Below, piece by piece: positions 1 to 8,215 of a stretch of 64,000 nt of DNA. The translations under genes were made by a program, and so were the position numbers. Within the stretch, counting starts at the first letter, position 1; every line of letters begins with the position of its first letter. Location of the stretch: contig NZ_LVEM01000001.1 of NCBI RefSeq assembly GCF_001641335.1, forward strand, positions 2,047,333 to 2,111,332, in the 5' to 3' direction. The stretch is from Bradyrhizobium stylosanthis. GTDB lineage: Bacteria > Pseudomonadota > Alphaproteobacteria > Rhizobiales > Xanthobacteraceae. Below the pieces are notes generated by a model. The model did no database searches. It saw only the letters and a list, made by a program, of their open reading frames with translations, and was not told the DNA's origin.

Positions 1-2
1 TG

Positions 3-350
3 GTGCTGCTGGCCTCGCTCGCCTCGCTGCCCGAGGACATCTACGAGGCGGCGCGGCTCGACCGCGCCTCCGCCTGGCAGCGCTTTCGCCGCATCACCCT
101 GCCCCTGTTGCGCCCGGCCATCGTCATGGTCATCATCATGCGGACCATGGTGGCGCTGACCGCGTTCGCGGCGATCTTCACCGTCACCGCCGGGGGCCCC
201 GGCACGGCGACCGAGATCCTCAATCTCTATGCCTACCGGAAATCCTTCACCGAGCTGTCGATCGGCTACGGTTCGGCGCTCGCTGTCGCGCTCCTGATCG
301 TGACCATCATCATCTCCGGCATCCTTTTTGCGATGCGGAGGGCGAAATGA
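3..350 (+). CDS. Sugar ABC transporter permease (MalF-type), 5' end outside window
   Basis: C-terminal 115 residues of an inner-membrane permease of the carbohydrate uptake CUT1 class. The EAA loop that docks the ATPase is visible (EDIYEAARLD, then ITLPLLRPA), followed by two hydrophobic helices and a short basic tail ending in RRAK. The reading frame is open to the window edge, so the true start lies upstream. Its stop overlaps the ATG of the next permease by four bases, showing translational coupling. The substrate-binding protein is not in the window and is presumably upstream. The substrate is unknown; the linked sulfatase suggests a sulfated sugar or similar sulfate ester (inference). 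Confidence 0.9.
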   Translation: MLLASLASLPEDIYEAARLDRASAWQRFRRITLPLLRPAIVMVIIMRTMVALTAFAAIFTVTAGGPGTATEILNLYAYRKSFTELSIGYGSALAVALLIVTIIISGILFAMRRAK

Positions 351-1186
351 CCGCAAAGCGCCTCCGCATCATTGCCCTGCTCGCGATCTCCACGGTCTTC
401 CTGCTCGCCTGGGCGTTTCCGATCGTCTGGAGCGTCATGAATTCGCTCAAGACCGATTCCGACGTGCTGGCCTATCCGCCCAAGCTGGTGTTCACGCCGA
501 CGTGGGAAGCCTATCGCGACGTGTTGTTCGGCTCGGGATCGATCCTGCCGAACCTGCTCTCCAGCGTTATCATCTCCGTCGGCACCACCGTGGTCACCAT
601 GCTGATGGCGGTGCCCGCGGCCTATGCGCTGGCCCGCCTGCGCTTTCGCGGCAAGAAATTCGCGGGCTTCTACGTGCTGGCCACGCAGATGCTGCCGCCG
701 GTCGGCATCATCATCCCGTACTTTCTGGTGCTGCGGAACATCGGCTGGATCGACACCTATCAGGGCATCATCCTGATCTATCTGTCGTTCTCCCTGCCCT
801 TCGCGATCTGGCTGCTGGTCTCCTATTTCGAGGACATTCCCTTCGAGATGGAGGAAGCCGCCTATCTCGATGGCGCCAGCCGATTGAAGACATTGTGGCG
901 GATCATCATTCCGCAGGTCCGTGGCGGCATCGCCGTGACAGTCGTGTTCGTGTTTCTCAATGCGTGGAACGAATTCTTGTTCGCCGTCGTGCTGAGCGGC
1001 AACACGGTGCGCCCGGTCACGGTCGCCATGTTCAATTTCGTCTCCGTCGAGCAGACGCTGTGGGCCAAGCTCGCCGCGGTCTCGGTTCTCGCCATGCTGC
1101 CTGTCGTCGTCCTCGGCGTGGTCGCGCAGAAGCATATCGTGAAGGGCCTGACGGTCGGTGCAGTCAAGGGCGGAGGACGCCGATGA
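347..1186 (+). CDS. Sugar ABC transporter permease (MalG-type)
   Basis: A 279-residue inner-membrane permease, second half of the CUT1 importer heterodimer. About six hydrophobic segments are visible, starting with a signal-anchor-like helix near residues 7-28. The EAA loop reads FEMEEAAYLDGASRLKTLW, followed by RIIIPQ, in the expected place about 80 residues before the end. The length is normal for MalG proteins. The start ATG overlaps the stop of the first permease and the stop overlaps the ATPase start (ATGA at 1183-1186), so the three genes form one tightly coupled transcript. Confidence 0.92.
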   Translation: MTAKRLRIIALLAISTVFLLAWAFPIVWSVMNSLKTDSDVLAYPPKLVFTPTWEAYRDVLFGSGSILPNLLSSVIISVGTTVVTMLMAVPAAYALARLRFRGKKFAGFYVLATQMLPPVGIIIPYFLVLRNIGWIDTYQGIILIYLSFSLPFAIWLLVSYFEDIPFEMEEAAYLDGASRLKTLWRIIIPQVRGGIAVTVVFVFLNAWNEFLFAVVLSGNTVRPVTVAMFNFVSVEQTLWAKLAAVSVLAMLPVVVLGVVAQKHIVKGLTVGAVKGGGRR

Positions 1187-2235
1187 GCGGCCAGGGTCAG
1201 GTCAGTTTTCGCAACATCGTCAAGATGCACGGCGAGTTCGCCGCGCTGAAGGGCGTCAATTTCGACATCAAGCCGGGCGAGTTCTTCGCGCTGCTCGGCC
1301 CGTCCGGCTCGGGCAAGAGCACGACGCTGCGCATCCTCGCAGGCCTCGATGCGCCGACCGCCGGTCGCGTGCTGATCGACGACAAGGACGTCACCTCGAC
1401 CGATGCGCGGGACCGCGACATCGCCATGGTATTCCAGAGCTACGCGCTCTACCCGCACATGACGGTGGCCGAGAACATCGCCTTTCCGCTGGAGATGGCC
1501 AAGCTGCCGAAGGCCGAGATCGCGCCCGCTGTCAAAGACGCCGCGCGCAAGGTGAAGATCGACCATTTGCTCGACCGCAAGCCGGGCCAGCTCTCGGGCG
1601 GCCAGCAGCAGCGCTGCGCGCTGGCCCGCGCCATCGTGCGCAAGGCTCGCCTGTTTCTGCTCGACGAGCCGCTCTCGAACCTCGATGCGAAGCTGCGGCT
1701 GGAAACCCGCGCCGAGTTGAAGAAGCTGCAGCGCTCGCTCGGCGTCACCGCGGTCTACGTCACCCACGACCAGGAAGAGGCCATGACGCTTGCGGACCGC
1801 ATGGCGGTGTTCATGTCGGGCGAGATCCAGCAGGTCGGCACGCCCGCGGAGGTGTTCGCCCGCCCGAACTCGATCGACATTGCCGGCTTCATCGGCAATC
1901 CCCCGATGAACCTCGTCCCCGCCCGCTACGTGGACGGCGACGTCATCATCGCCGGCCACCGTTTGAAGACGACGACCACGACTGCGGGTGAGCGGGACGT
2001 GGTGGCCGGCCTTCGCCCCGGCGCCCTGCGCATGACGGAAGGCGGTCTCGGCGCGCGCGTCGACCTGATCGAGGATCTCGGCGATACCGCCGCGCTCGAC
2101 CTCGACTGCGCCGGCACCATGATCCGCATGCGCGTCGCCGACGGCAACATTCCCGGCGAGGGCGACACGATCTCGATCACGGCCCGACCGCAAGACATTC
2201 ATCTGTTCGATCCAGCAACACGCATGCGGCTCTGA
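1183..2235 (+). CDS. Sugar ABC transporter ATP-binding protein (UgpC/MalK type)
   Basis: A 350-residue ATPase that powers the upstream permeases. Visible motifs are Walker A GPSGSGKST (about residues 39-47), the Q-loop, the signature [14 protein letters not shown] (about 137), Walker B LFLLDEPLSNLD (about 157) and the switch histidine in VTHDQEEAMTLADR. A C-terminal TOBE/regulatory region of about 110 residues fits MalK/UgpC proteins, which often serve several CUT1 importers. The ATG at 1183 was chosen because it gives an ATGA overlap with the permease and starts just before the first conserved strand. Confidence 0.93.
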   Translation: MSGQGQVSFRNIVKMHGEFAALKGVNFDIKPGEFFALLGPSGSGKSTTLRILAGLDAPTAGRVLIDDKDVTSTDARDRDIAMVFQSYALYPHMTVAENIAFPLEMAKLPKAEIAPAVKDAARKVKIDHLLDRKPGQLSGGQQQRCALARAIVRKARLFLLDEPLSNLDAKLRLETRAELKKLQRSLGVTAVYVTHDQEEAMTLADRMAVFMSGEIQQVGTPAEVFARPNSIDIAGFIGNPPMNLVPARYVDGDVIIAGHRLKTTTTTAGERDVVAGLRPGALRMTEGGLGARVDLIEDLGDTAALDLDCAGTMIRMRVADGNIPGEGDTISITARPQDIHLFDPATRMRL

Positions 2236-2239
2236 CACC

Positions 2240-3013
2240 ATGGCTATTCAAACACGCAAGAAGAAGCCCGCGCCGCTCGGCAGCGATGTCGTTGCGGAGG
2301 GATCGACGCCCCTGCATATCCAGATCCGTGAATCCATTCGCAGCCAGGTGCGCGACGGCAAGTTGATCGACGAGACCGGCCGCCTGATGACCGAGGCCGA
2401 ACTCGGCCGCCATTTCGGCGTCAGCCGCATCACCATCCGCAACGCCATAGCCCCCCTCGTGAACGAAGGCATGTTCGACCGCTCGCGCGGCCGCGGCACC
2501 TTCCTGCGCTCGAACCAGCCCGAGAACTGGGTCGGCCACCTCATGGGCTTCTCGGAAACCATCCGCGATGCCGGCTACCAGGCCGGCGCCACGATCCTGC
2601 AGCAGGGCATGACCAACCGGCACGACGCCGCCGTTCGCGAGCAGCTGCGCGAGCGCGCCGTCTGGCAGCTCCGGCGCTTGCGGCTCGCGGACGACACGCC
2701 GATCGCCATCGAGCACGCCTTCTATCCCCCGGATATCGGTCTCGAGCTCGAGAAGCGCGATCTGGTCTCGATCATCATGTACCGCGTATTCGAGGACGAG
2801 CTTGGCCTCGCCATCAAGGACGCCCAGCAGACCATCAGCGCCGACCTCGCCGACGCCGGCAGCGCCAAGCTGCTGGGGGTCAAGGTCGGCTCGCCCCTGC
2901 TCTCCATCGAGCGCGTCACTTTCGGCAAGGACGGACGGGCGCTCGAGCTGCTGCGCGCCGTGTACTTGCCGAAATATTTCCGCCTCAGCATCAGCCTGAC
3001 GCGCCGCCACTAG
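2240..3013 (+). CDS. GntR/HutC family transcriptional regulator
   Basis: A 257-residue regulator with an N-terminal winged helix-turn-helix (about residues 22-90; MTEAELGRHFGVSRITIRNAI, then GRGTFL) and a C-terminal UTRA ligand-binding domain. HutC-type regulators are usually repressors released by a small metabolite. It begins five bases after the ATPase stop and lies 32 bases before the sulfatase, so it is embedded in the operon and probably controls it. Its operator should lie upstream of the importer, outside the window. The ligand is unknown; a sulfate ester or its alcohol is the obvious guess. Confidence 0.88.
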   Translation: MAIQTRKKKPAPLGSDVVAEGSTPLHIQIRESIRSQVRDGKLIDETGRLMTEAELGRHFGVSRITIRNAIAPLVNEGMFDRSRGRGTFLRSNQPENWVGHLMGFSETIRDAGYQAGATILQQGMTNRHDAAVREQLRERAVWQLRRLRLADDTPIAIEHAFYPPDIGLELEKRDLVSIIMYRVFEDELGLAIKDAQQTISADLADAGSAKLLGVKVGSPLLSIERVTFGKDGRALELLRAVYLPKYFRLSISLTRRH

Positions 3014-3045
3014 CAACGCCACACGTCAATCACGAGGACAAGAAC

Positions 3046-4689
3046 ATGCCGAATGGCGCAAAGACCCCTGACAGCCCCAACATCCTGCTCATCCTCAACG
3101 ACGACATGGGCTTTTCGGACATCGGCTGTTACGGCGGCGAGATCCAGACGCCGAACCTCGACCGCCTCGCGGCGAATGGCTTGCGCTATTCGCAGTTCTA
3201 CAACACCGCACGCTGCAGCCCGTCGCGCGCCTCGCTGCTCACCGGCCTGCATCCGCACCAGACCGGCATCGGCATCCTCACCTACAGCAACGGCCCCGAG
3301 GGCTATGCCGGCAATCTGAACAAGAGCTGCGTGACGATCGCCGAGGCGCTGAAAAGCAAGAACTACACGTCCTACCTCAGCGGCAAATGGCACATCGCCA
3401 GCAGCCTGACGGAGCCGACCGACGCATGGCCGATGCAGCGCGGCTTCGACCACTTCTACGGCACCATCATCGGCGCCGGCTCCTTTTACCATCCCAACAC
3501 GCTCACCCGCGGCAACGACAATATCGAGCACGAGGCGGTGAAGGATCCCTCGTTCTTCTACACCGATGCGATCAGCGATCAGGCTGCCGCCTTCATCCGC
3601 CAGCACAAGGCGCAGAAGCCCGACGCGCCATTCTTCCAGTACGTCGCCTATACGGCGCCGCATTGGCCGCTTCATGCCCATGACGAGGACATCGCCAAGT
3701 ACAAGGGCCGCTTCGATGCGGGCTGGGACAGGCTGCGCGAGGAGCGCCTCAAGCGCCTGGTCGACGACGGCATCATCCATCCGAACTGGCGCCTGACCGA
3801 TCGCGATCCGACCCAACCGCCGTGGACCGATGCGGAGCAGCGCGAATGGACGCTGCGCTGCATGGAGGTCTACGCGGCCCAGATCGACCGGATGGACCAG
3901 GGCATCGGCCGCATCCTGAAGGCGCTGGACGAGACCGGCCAGATGGACAACACGCTGATCATCTTCCTCTCCGACAACGGCGCCTGCGCCGAAGACATTC
4001 CGGAAGGCGTCACGGCAAAGGAGCTGGTAGACCAGCTCATGATTGCGCAGGCGAAGACGCGCGACGGCAGACCGGTGCGCTTCGGCAATGACCCGACCCT
4101 GATGCCCGGCGCCGAGGACACCTACCAGAGCTACGGCACCGCCTGGGCCAACCTCTCCAACACGCCGTTCCGTCTCTACAAGCACTGGATCCACGAAGGC
4201 GGCATCGCAACCCCGTTCATCGTGCACTGGCCGCGCGGCATTTCCGAGAGAGGCGGCCTGCGGCACAATCCGAGCCAGCTCACCGACGTGATGGCGACCA
4301 TCCTCGACGTCACCGGCGCCACCTATCCCAAGGAGTATAACGGCAACGCCATCCTGCCCTGCGAAGGCGAGAGCCTGGTGCCGTCATTCGCCTCGGCCTA
4401 TGGCAACCGTGGCCCGCTGTTCTGGGAGCACGAGGGCAACGCGGCCGTTCGCGTCGGCAAGTGGAAGCTGGTGCGGAAGTATCCCGGCCCCTGGGAACTC
4501 TACGACATGGAGACGGACCGCACCGAGATGAACGATCTCGCCGCGCAGCATCCGGATCGCGTCCGCGAGATGACGGCGCAGTATCAGCAATGGGCCAATC
4601 GCTGCGGCGTGATCCCGCGCGAGAAGATTCTGGAGTTGATGAAGGCGGAAGGCGGCACAGCCTTCTGGGAGGAAGAGAAGCAGAAATAG
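3046..4689 (+). CDS. Type I sulfatase (arylsulfatase family)
   Basis: A 547-residue formylglycine-dependent sulfatase that hydrolyses sulfate esters. The active-site signature C-S-P-S-R is at residues 57-61, followed by ASLLTG; Cys57 is the residue oxidised to formylglycine. The metal-binding Asp pair of NDDMGFSD (about 19-20), a mid-protein TGQMDNTLIIFLSDNG block supplying the Asp/Asn ligands, and a KHWIHEGG lysine motif are all present. No signal peptide is seen, so the enzyme should act in the cytoplasm on imported substrate. The maturase gene follows three bases after the stop. Sequence alone does not say whether the substrate is an aryl, alkyl or sugar sulfate. Confidence 0.93.
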   Translation: MPNGAKTPDSPNILLILNDDMGFSDIGCYGGEIQTPNLDRLAANGLRYSQFYNTARCSPSRASLLTGLHPHQTGIGILTYSNGPEGYAGNLNKSCVTIAEALKSKNYTSYLSGKWHIASSLTEPTDAWPMQRGFDHFYGTIIGAGSFYHPNTLTRGNDNIEHEAVKDPSFFYTDAISDQAAAFIRQHKAQKPDAPFFQYVAYTAPHWPLHAHDEDIAKYKGRFDAGWDRLREERLKRLVDDGIIHPNWRLTDRDPTQPPWTDAEQREWTLRCMEVYAAQIDRMDQGIGRILKALDETGQMDNTLIIFLSDNGACAEDIPEGVTAKELVDQLMIAQAKTRDGRPVRFGNDPTLMPGAEDTYQSYGTAWANLSNTPFRLYKHWIHEGGIATPFIVHWPRGISERGGLRHNPSQLTDVMATILDVTGATYPKEYNGNAILPCEGESLVPSFASAYGNRGPLFWEHEGNAAVRVGKWKLVRKYPGPWELYDMETDRTEMNDLAAQHPDRVREMTAQYQQWANRCGVIPREKILELMKAEGGTAFWEEEKQK

Positions 4690-4692
4690 GAC

Positions 4693-5667
4693 ATGACCGG
4701 GGATCGCTCACACTGTTGCACCCAGCGCGCCGCCGGCAGCGGGCCGGCGACGGGCGAGGATGCGCAAGCGGCGATCACTCCCAGTTCAACTCCGATCCCG
4801 CGCCGCTGGAGCTCGCTGATCGGCGGAACCTTCCACATGGGATCCGCCGGCATCGGCTTCGTCGAGGACGGCGAAGGCCCGGTACGGCTGGTGACGTTGT
4901 CGCCGTTTGCCATTGCCTGCCACGCCGTGAGCAATCTGCAATTCGGCGACTTCGTCCGGGCCACGGGCTACACGACGGATGCCGAACGCTACGGCTGGAG
5001 CTTTGTCTTCGACGGGCTGTTGCCGGAAGAGACACGTGCGGCCCGCACGACACGCGCTCAGGAAACGCCATGGTGGGTCCCGGTGACGCGCGCCTATTGG
5101 GCGCAGCCGGAAGGACCTGCGAGCAGCATCCTGGACAGGCTCGATCATCCCGTCGTCCACGTCTCCTGGAACGACGCACAAGCCTATTGCCGATGGTCCG
5201 GCACGCGCATGCCGACCGAGGCGGAATGGGAGATGGCCGCGCGCGGCGGGCTGGACCGGGCCACCTACCCCTGGGGCGACGAGCTGAAGCCCGGGGGCGA
5301 GCATCGCTGCAATATCTGGCAGGGCAACTTCCCCGACCGCAACACAGTGGATGATGGCTATTTCGGTACGGCGCCGGTTCACAGTTTCGTGCCCAACGGA
5401 TATGGCCTGCACAATGTCGCCGGAAACGTCTGGGAATGGTGCGAGGACTATTTTTCGCCGAGCTATCACCGCCTCACGCCATCGCGAGATCCCTTGAACC
5501 GCGAGCCTGCTCCCAACCGATCGATGCGCGGCGGATCCTTCCTCTGCCACGACTCCTACTGCAATCGCTACCGCGTCGCGGCGCGCAGCTCCAACACGCC
5601 CGACTCCGCGTCCAGCAATATCGGCTTCCGCGTCGTGCGCACCGAACCGCTGCGGGATCCGGCCTAG
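4693..5667 (+). CDS. Formylglycine-generating enzyme (sulfatase maturase, SUMF1/EgtB-like fold)
   Basis: A 324-residue protein with the FGE-sulfatase domain from about residue 36 to the end: GGTFHMGS, HVSWNDAQAYCRWSG, TRMPTEAEWEMAARGG, YPWGDE, NVAGNVWEWCED and RGGSFLC. The catalytic pair is present as Cys285 and Cys290 (CHDSYC), matching the two copper-binding cysteines of true FGE; EgtB- and PvdO-like paralogues lack this pair. It should oxidise Cys57 of the adjacent sulfatase to formylglycine using oxygen. No signal peptide is seen, which agrees with a cytoplasmic sulfatase. The first 35 residues are low in conservation, so the true start could be slightly downstream. Confidence 0.93.
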   Translation: MTGDRSHCCTQRAAGSGPATGEDAQAAITPSSTPIPRRWSSLIGGTFHMGSAGIGFVEDGEGPVRLVTLSPFAIACHAVSNLQFGDFVRATGYTTDAERYGWSFVFDGLLPEETRAARTTRAQETPWWVPVTRAYWAQPEGPASSILDRLDHPVVHVSWNDAQAYCRWSGTRMPTEAEWEMAARGGLDRATYPWGDELKPGGEHRCNIWQGNFPDRNTVDDGYFGTAPVHSFVPNGYGLHNVAGNVWEWCEDYFSPSYHRLTPSRDPLNREPAPNRSMRGGSFLCHDSYCNRYRVAARSSNTPDSASSNIGFRVVRTEPLRDPA

Positions 5668-5668
5668 G

Positions 5669-7459
5669 ATGGAGCCGGCATCACATCCTGCGAAGCCGGC
5701 CGCGGCTCCCGGCATCCGCCTGCTGCCGTTGTTCCTGCGCAACTTCGTGCGCAATCGCGAGACCGGCCTCGTGCTGGTCGCCATTGTCGTCGGACTGCTC
5801 AGCGGCGTTCTCGTGGCCGCGATCTCGAGCCTGAGCCAGATCTCTCACGCGCTGTTGTTCGATATTCCTTTTGACGCACATCTCAGCGCCACAGGCGTGA
5901 TCTCCTGGCAGCGCACGCTGCTGATCCCGACGCTCGGCGGCTTGGTGCTTGCGCTGATCGGGCTTTACTTCGCAAGGCGCGTAAAGGGACAGCAGCTCGC
6001 CGACGCGATCGAGGCCAATGCGCTCTATGGCGGCCGGGTGTCCTTTCGCGGCAGCCTGCTGATCTCGATCCAGACGCTGCTGTCCAACGGGTTCGGCGGA
6101 TCGGTCGGTCTGGAGGCCGGCTATACCCAGATCTGCTCGATGTTCGGCTCCCATGTCGGCCAGCGCCTGGCTGCCCGTCGCAACGACATGCGGCTGCTGG
6201 TGGCCTGCGGCGCCGCGGGGGCGATCAGCGCCGCATTTTCCGCACCGCTCGCGGGCGCCTTCTACGCCTTCGAGGTCGTGCTCGGCGCCTATACCTCCGC
6301 CGGTCTCGTGCCGGTCATCGCCAGCGCCGTCACCGCATGGCTCGTCGCTCGGCAATTGACGCACCAGTCCTTCCTGATGGTGCCCGGCTTCCCCTCGCCG
6401 GTCTCCGTCGAGATGATCGGGCAGACCGTGCTGATCGGCATCATCTGCGCTTTCGTCAGCATCCTCGTGATGCTCGCCGTCGCATTCTCCGAGCGCTGCT
6501 TTCAGCGCATCACGGTGTTCAAGGGCTTCCTGCGCCCAATTCTCGGCGGCCTCCTCCTCGGCGGCCTCGCCTTGCTGACGCCCACTGTGCTCGGCGCCGG
6601 TCACGGCGCGATGCAGATCCTGCTGGTCAGCAATCCGACCTGGCTTCTGCTCACGACCACGATCGTGTTCAAGATCCTGGCCTCCGCCATCTCGCTCGGC
6701 TCCGGGTTTCGCGGCGGTCTGTTCTTCGCGTCGCTGTTGCTGGGCGCGCTGATCGGGCAGCTCTACAGCATCGTGCTGACGGGCCCTCTTCCCACGCTGG
6801 CGCTTCAACCCGGCACGGCCGCCATCGCGGCGCTCGCCGCACTTGGGACGGGCGTCCTTGGCGCGCCGTTCAGCATGGTATGTCTTGCGCTCGAGATCAC
6901 CGGCGATTTCTCCGTCACCGTTGGAGCGGTGGTCGCGTCGTCGGTCTGCGCGCTGATCGTGCGCGAGCTGTTCGGCTACAGCTTCGCCACATGGCGCTTC
7001 CATCTGCGCGGCGAGGTGATCCGCGGCCCGCAAGACATCGGCTGGGTCCGGCAGATGAGCGCGGCTTCGCTGATGCGCACCGACTTCGAGAACGCGCTGA
7101 CGACGATGCCGATCGGCGAGGCGCAAAAGCTGTTCTCGCCGGCACAGGTTCGCCAGATCGTGCTCCGCGATCCCAGCGGCATCTATGCGGGCATCGTGCC
7201 CGCCGCGACGCTGCATTCCGTCGCCAACCAGGACGACGAGCAGCTCGGGTCACTGGCCCAGCAACAGGATGAGTGCCTGCTCCCGACCACGCCGGTGCGC
7301 GAGATCCTGAAGGCCTTTGAACGCAGCGAGGCCGATGTGCTCGCGGTCGTCGATCGCACCGATCATCGCGCGACGATCGGCACCTTAAGCGAAGCCCACG
7401 TCCTGCGCACCTACGGGGAGGAGCTCGAGCGCCGGAACCAGGAACTGTTCTCGCGTTGA
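5669..7459 (+). CDS. ClC-family anion channel/transporter with C-terminal CBS domains
   Basis: A 596-residue inner-membrane protein. It has the ClC helical array (about residues 30-440) with the gating-glutamate region GGSVGLEAGYTQ, the AFSAPLAGAFYAFE block, and GSGFRGGLFFASLLLGA in the place of GGxFxP. A cytoplasmic C-terminal portion (about 460-590) resembles a degenerate CBS pair. ClC proteins are Cl-/H+ antiporters or anion channels; some clades move fluoride, nitrate or other anions. It starts one base after the FGE stop, so it is the last gene of the sulfatase operon. A role in disposing of liberated sulfate or balancing charge is speculative. Confidence 0.9.
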   Translation: MEPASHPAKPAAAPGIRLLPLFLRNFVRNRETGLVLVAIVVGLLSGVLVAAISSLSQISHALLFDIPFDAHLSATGVISWQRTLLIPTLGGLVLALIGLYFARRVKGQQLADAIEANALYGGRVSFRGSLLISIQTLLSNGFGGSVGLEAGYTQICSMFGSHVGQRLAARRNDMRLLVACGAAGAISAAFSAPLAGAFYAFEVVLGAYTSAGLVPVIASAVTAWLVARQLTHQSFLMVPGFPSPVSVEMIGQTVLIGIICAFVSILVMLAVAFSERCFQRITVFKGFLRPILGGLLLGGLALLTPTVLGAGHGAMQILLVSNPTWLLLTTTIVFKILASAISLGSGFRGGLFFASLLLGALIGQLYSIVLTGPLPTLALQPGTAAIAALAALGTGVLGAPFSMVCLALEITGDFSVTVGAVVASSVCALIVRELFGYSFATWRFHLRGEVIRGPQDIGWVRQMSAASLMRTDFENALTTMPIGEAQKLFSPAQVRQIVLRDPSGIYAGIVPAATLHSVANQDDEQLGSLAQQQDECLLPTTPVREILKAFERSEADVLAVVDRTDHRATIGTLSEAHVLRTYGEELERRNQELFSR

Positions 7460-7464
7460 GAGGG

Positions 7465-8187
7465 CTAGGGCCGCAGATCCATGTCGATCCGCACGAAGTC
7501 GCCGCGATAGGTGACTTCGCCGAGATAGATCACGGTGCGGTCCGCGGTCGTGAAGATGCGGCGGACTTCTGCTACCGGCGAATTCAGCGGCACGCGCAGC
7601 AGCCGCGCGGCTTCGATGTCCGCGGCACCTATCGTCAGGGTCTGGCGCGCGCTGGCGATGGCGGGATCCCTGAGATCGTTCAGGATCGGAATCACGGTCT
7701 CGTTGCGAAAACGCTTCGGTGACCTGCGGAAGATCTTCTCGTCGAGATAGATGGAAATGACGCAATACGGCTGCTTCTCCCGCGAATGCAGCCGACGCAT
7801 GAAGACATATTTTTCGGCCGGCTTGCCGTCGCCGGGAAGCAGCGGCGCATTGGTGCGGCTTTCCGAGATATTGATGATCTCGGGCGAAGTGTCGCGGTAC
7901 ATGTCGGCGAGATCGGACAGCGTCGTCTCGACCTTGAGCCAGCGATCCTGCCGCACGGTCCCCGTGACGAAGGTGCCGCGGCCCTGTTGCGCCTCAATCA
8001 CACCGTCGCGGGCGAGCAGCTCCACGGCCTGCCTGATCGTGACGCGCGACACGCCGAACTCGGCCGCCAGCTCCTCGTTGGCGGGCAGGCGAAAGCCTTG
8101 GGTCCAGACGCCGCGCGCGATGCGCTGCCGGAAGATGTCGGCGATCTGCGCGTATTTGGGGACGTGACTATCGGAACTCAATTCCAT
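7465..8187 (-). CDS. GntR/HutC family transcriptional regulator
   Basis: A 240-residue regulator with a winged helix at about residues 10-77 (ELAAEFGVSRVTIRQAVELL and GRGTFV) and a UTRA domain in the rest. It is the third gene of the leftward operon (enolase-superfamily enzyme, GMC oxidoreductase, regulator), 28 bases after the GMC stop. It ends convergent with the ClC gene, only five bases apart. It is the natural candidate to bind the inverted repeat at 10983-11006 in the divergent promoter. The effector is unknown. Confidence 0.88.
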   Translation of the reverse strand: MELSSDSHVPKYAQIADIFRQRIARGVWTQGFRLPANEELAAEFGVSRVTIRQAVELLARDGVIEAQQGRGTFVTGTVRQDRWLKVETTLSDLADMYRDTSPEIINISESRTNAPLLPGDGKPAEKYVFMRRLHSREKQPYCVISIYLDEKIFRRSPKRFRNETVIPILNDLRDPAIASARQTLTIGAADIEAARLLRVPLNSPVAEVRRIFTTADRTVIYLGEVTYRGDFVRIDMDLRP

Positions 8188-8215
8188 CTCGCCCTCCGGA
8201 ATTCAGGCCGCGCGA

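Noticed and set aside
4693..5667. EgtB or PvdO-like paralogue instead of a true FGE
   Set aside because: The Cys285/Cys290 pair and the adjacent sulfatase with an intact C-S-P-S-R site favour true FGE; no His-rich DinB-type N-terminal domain is present.
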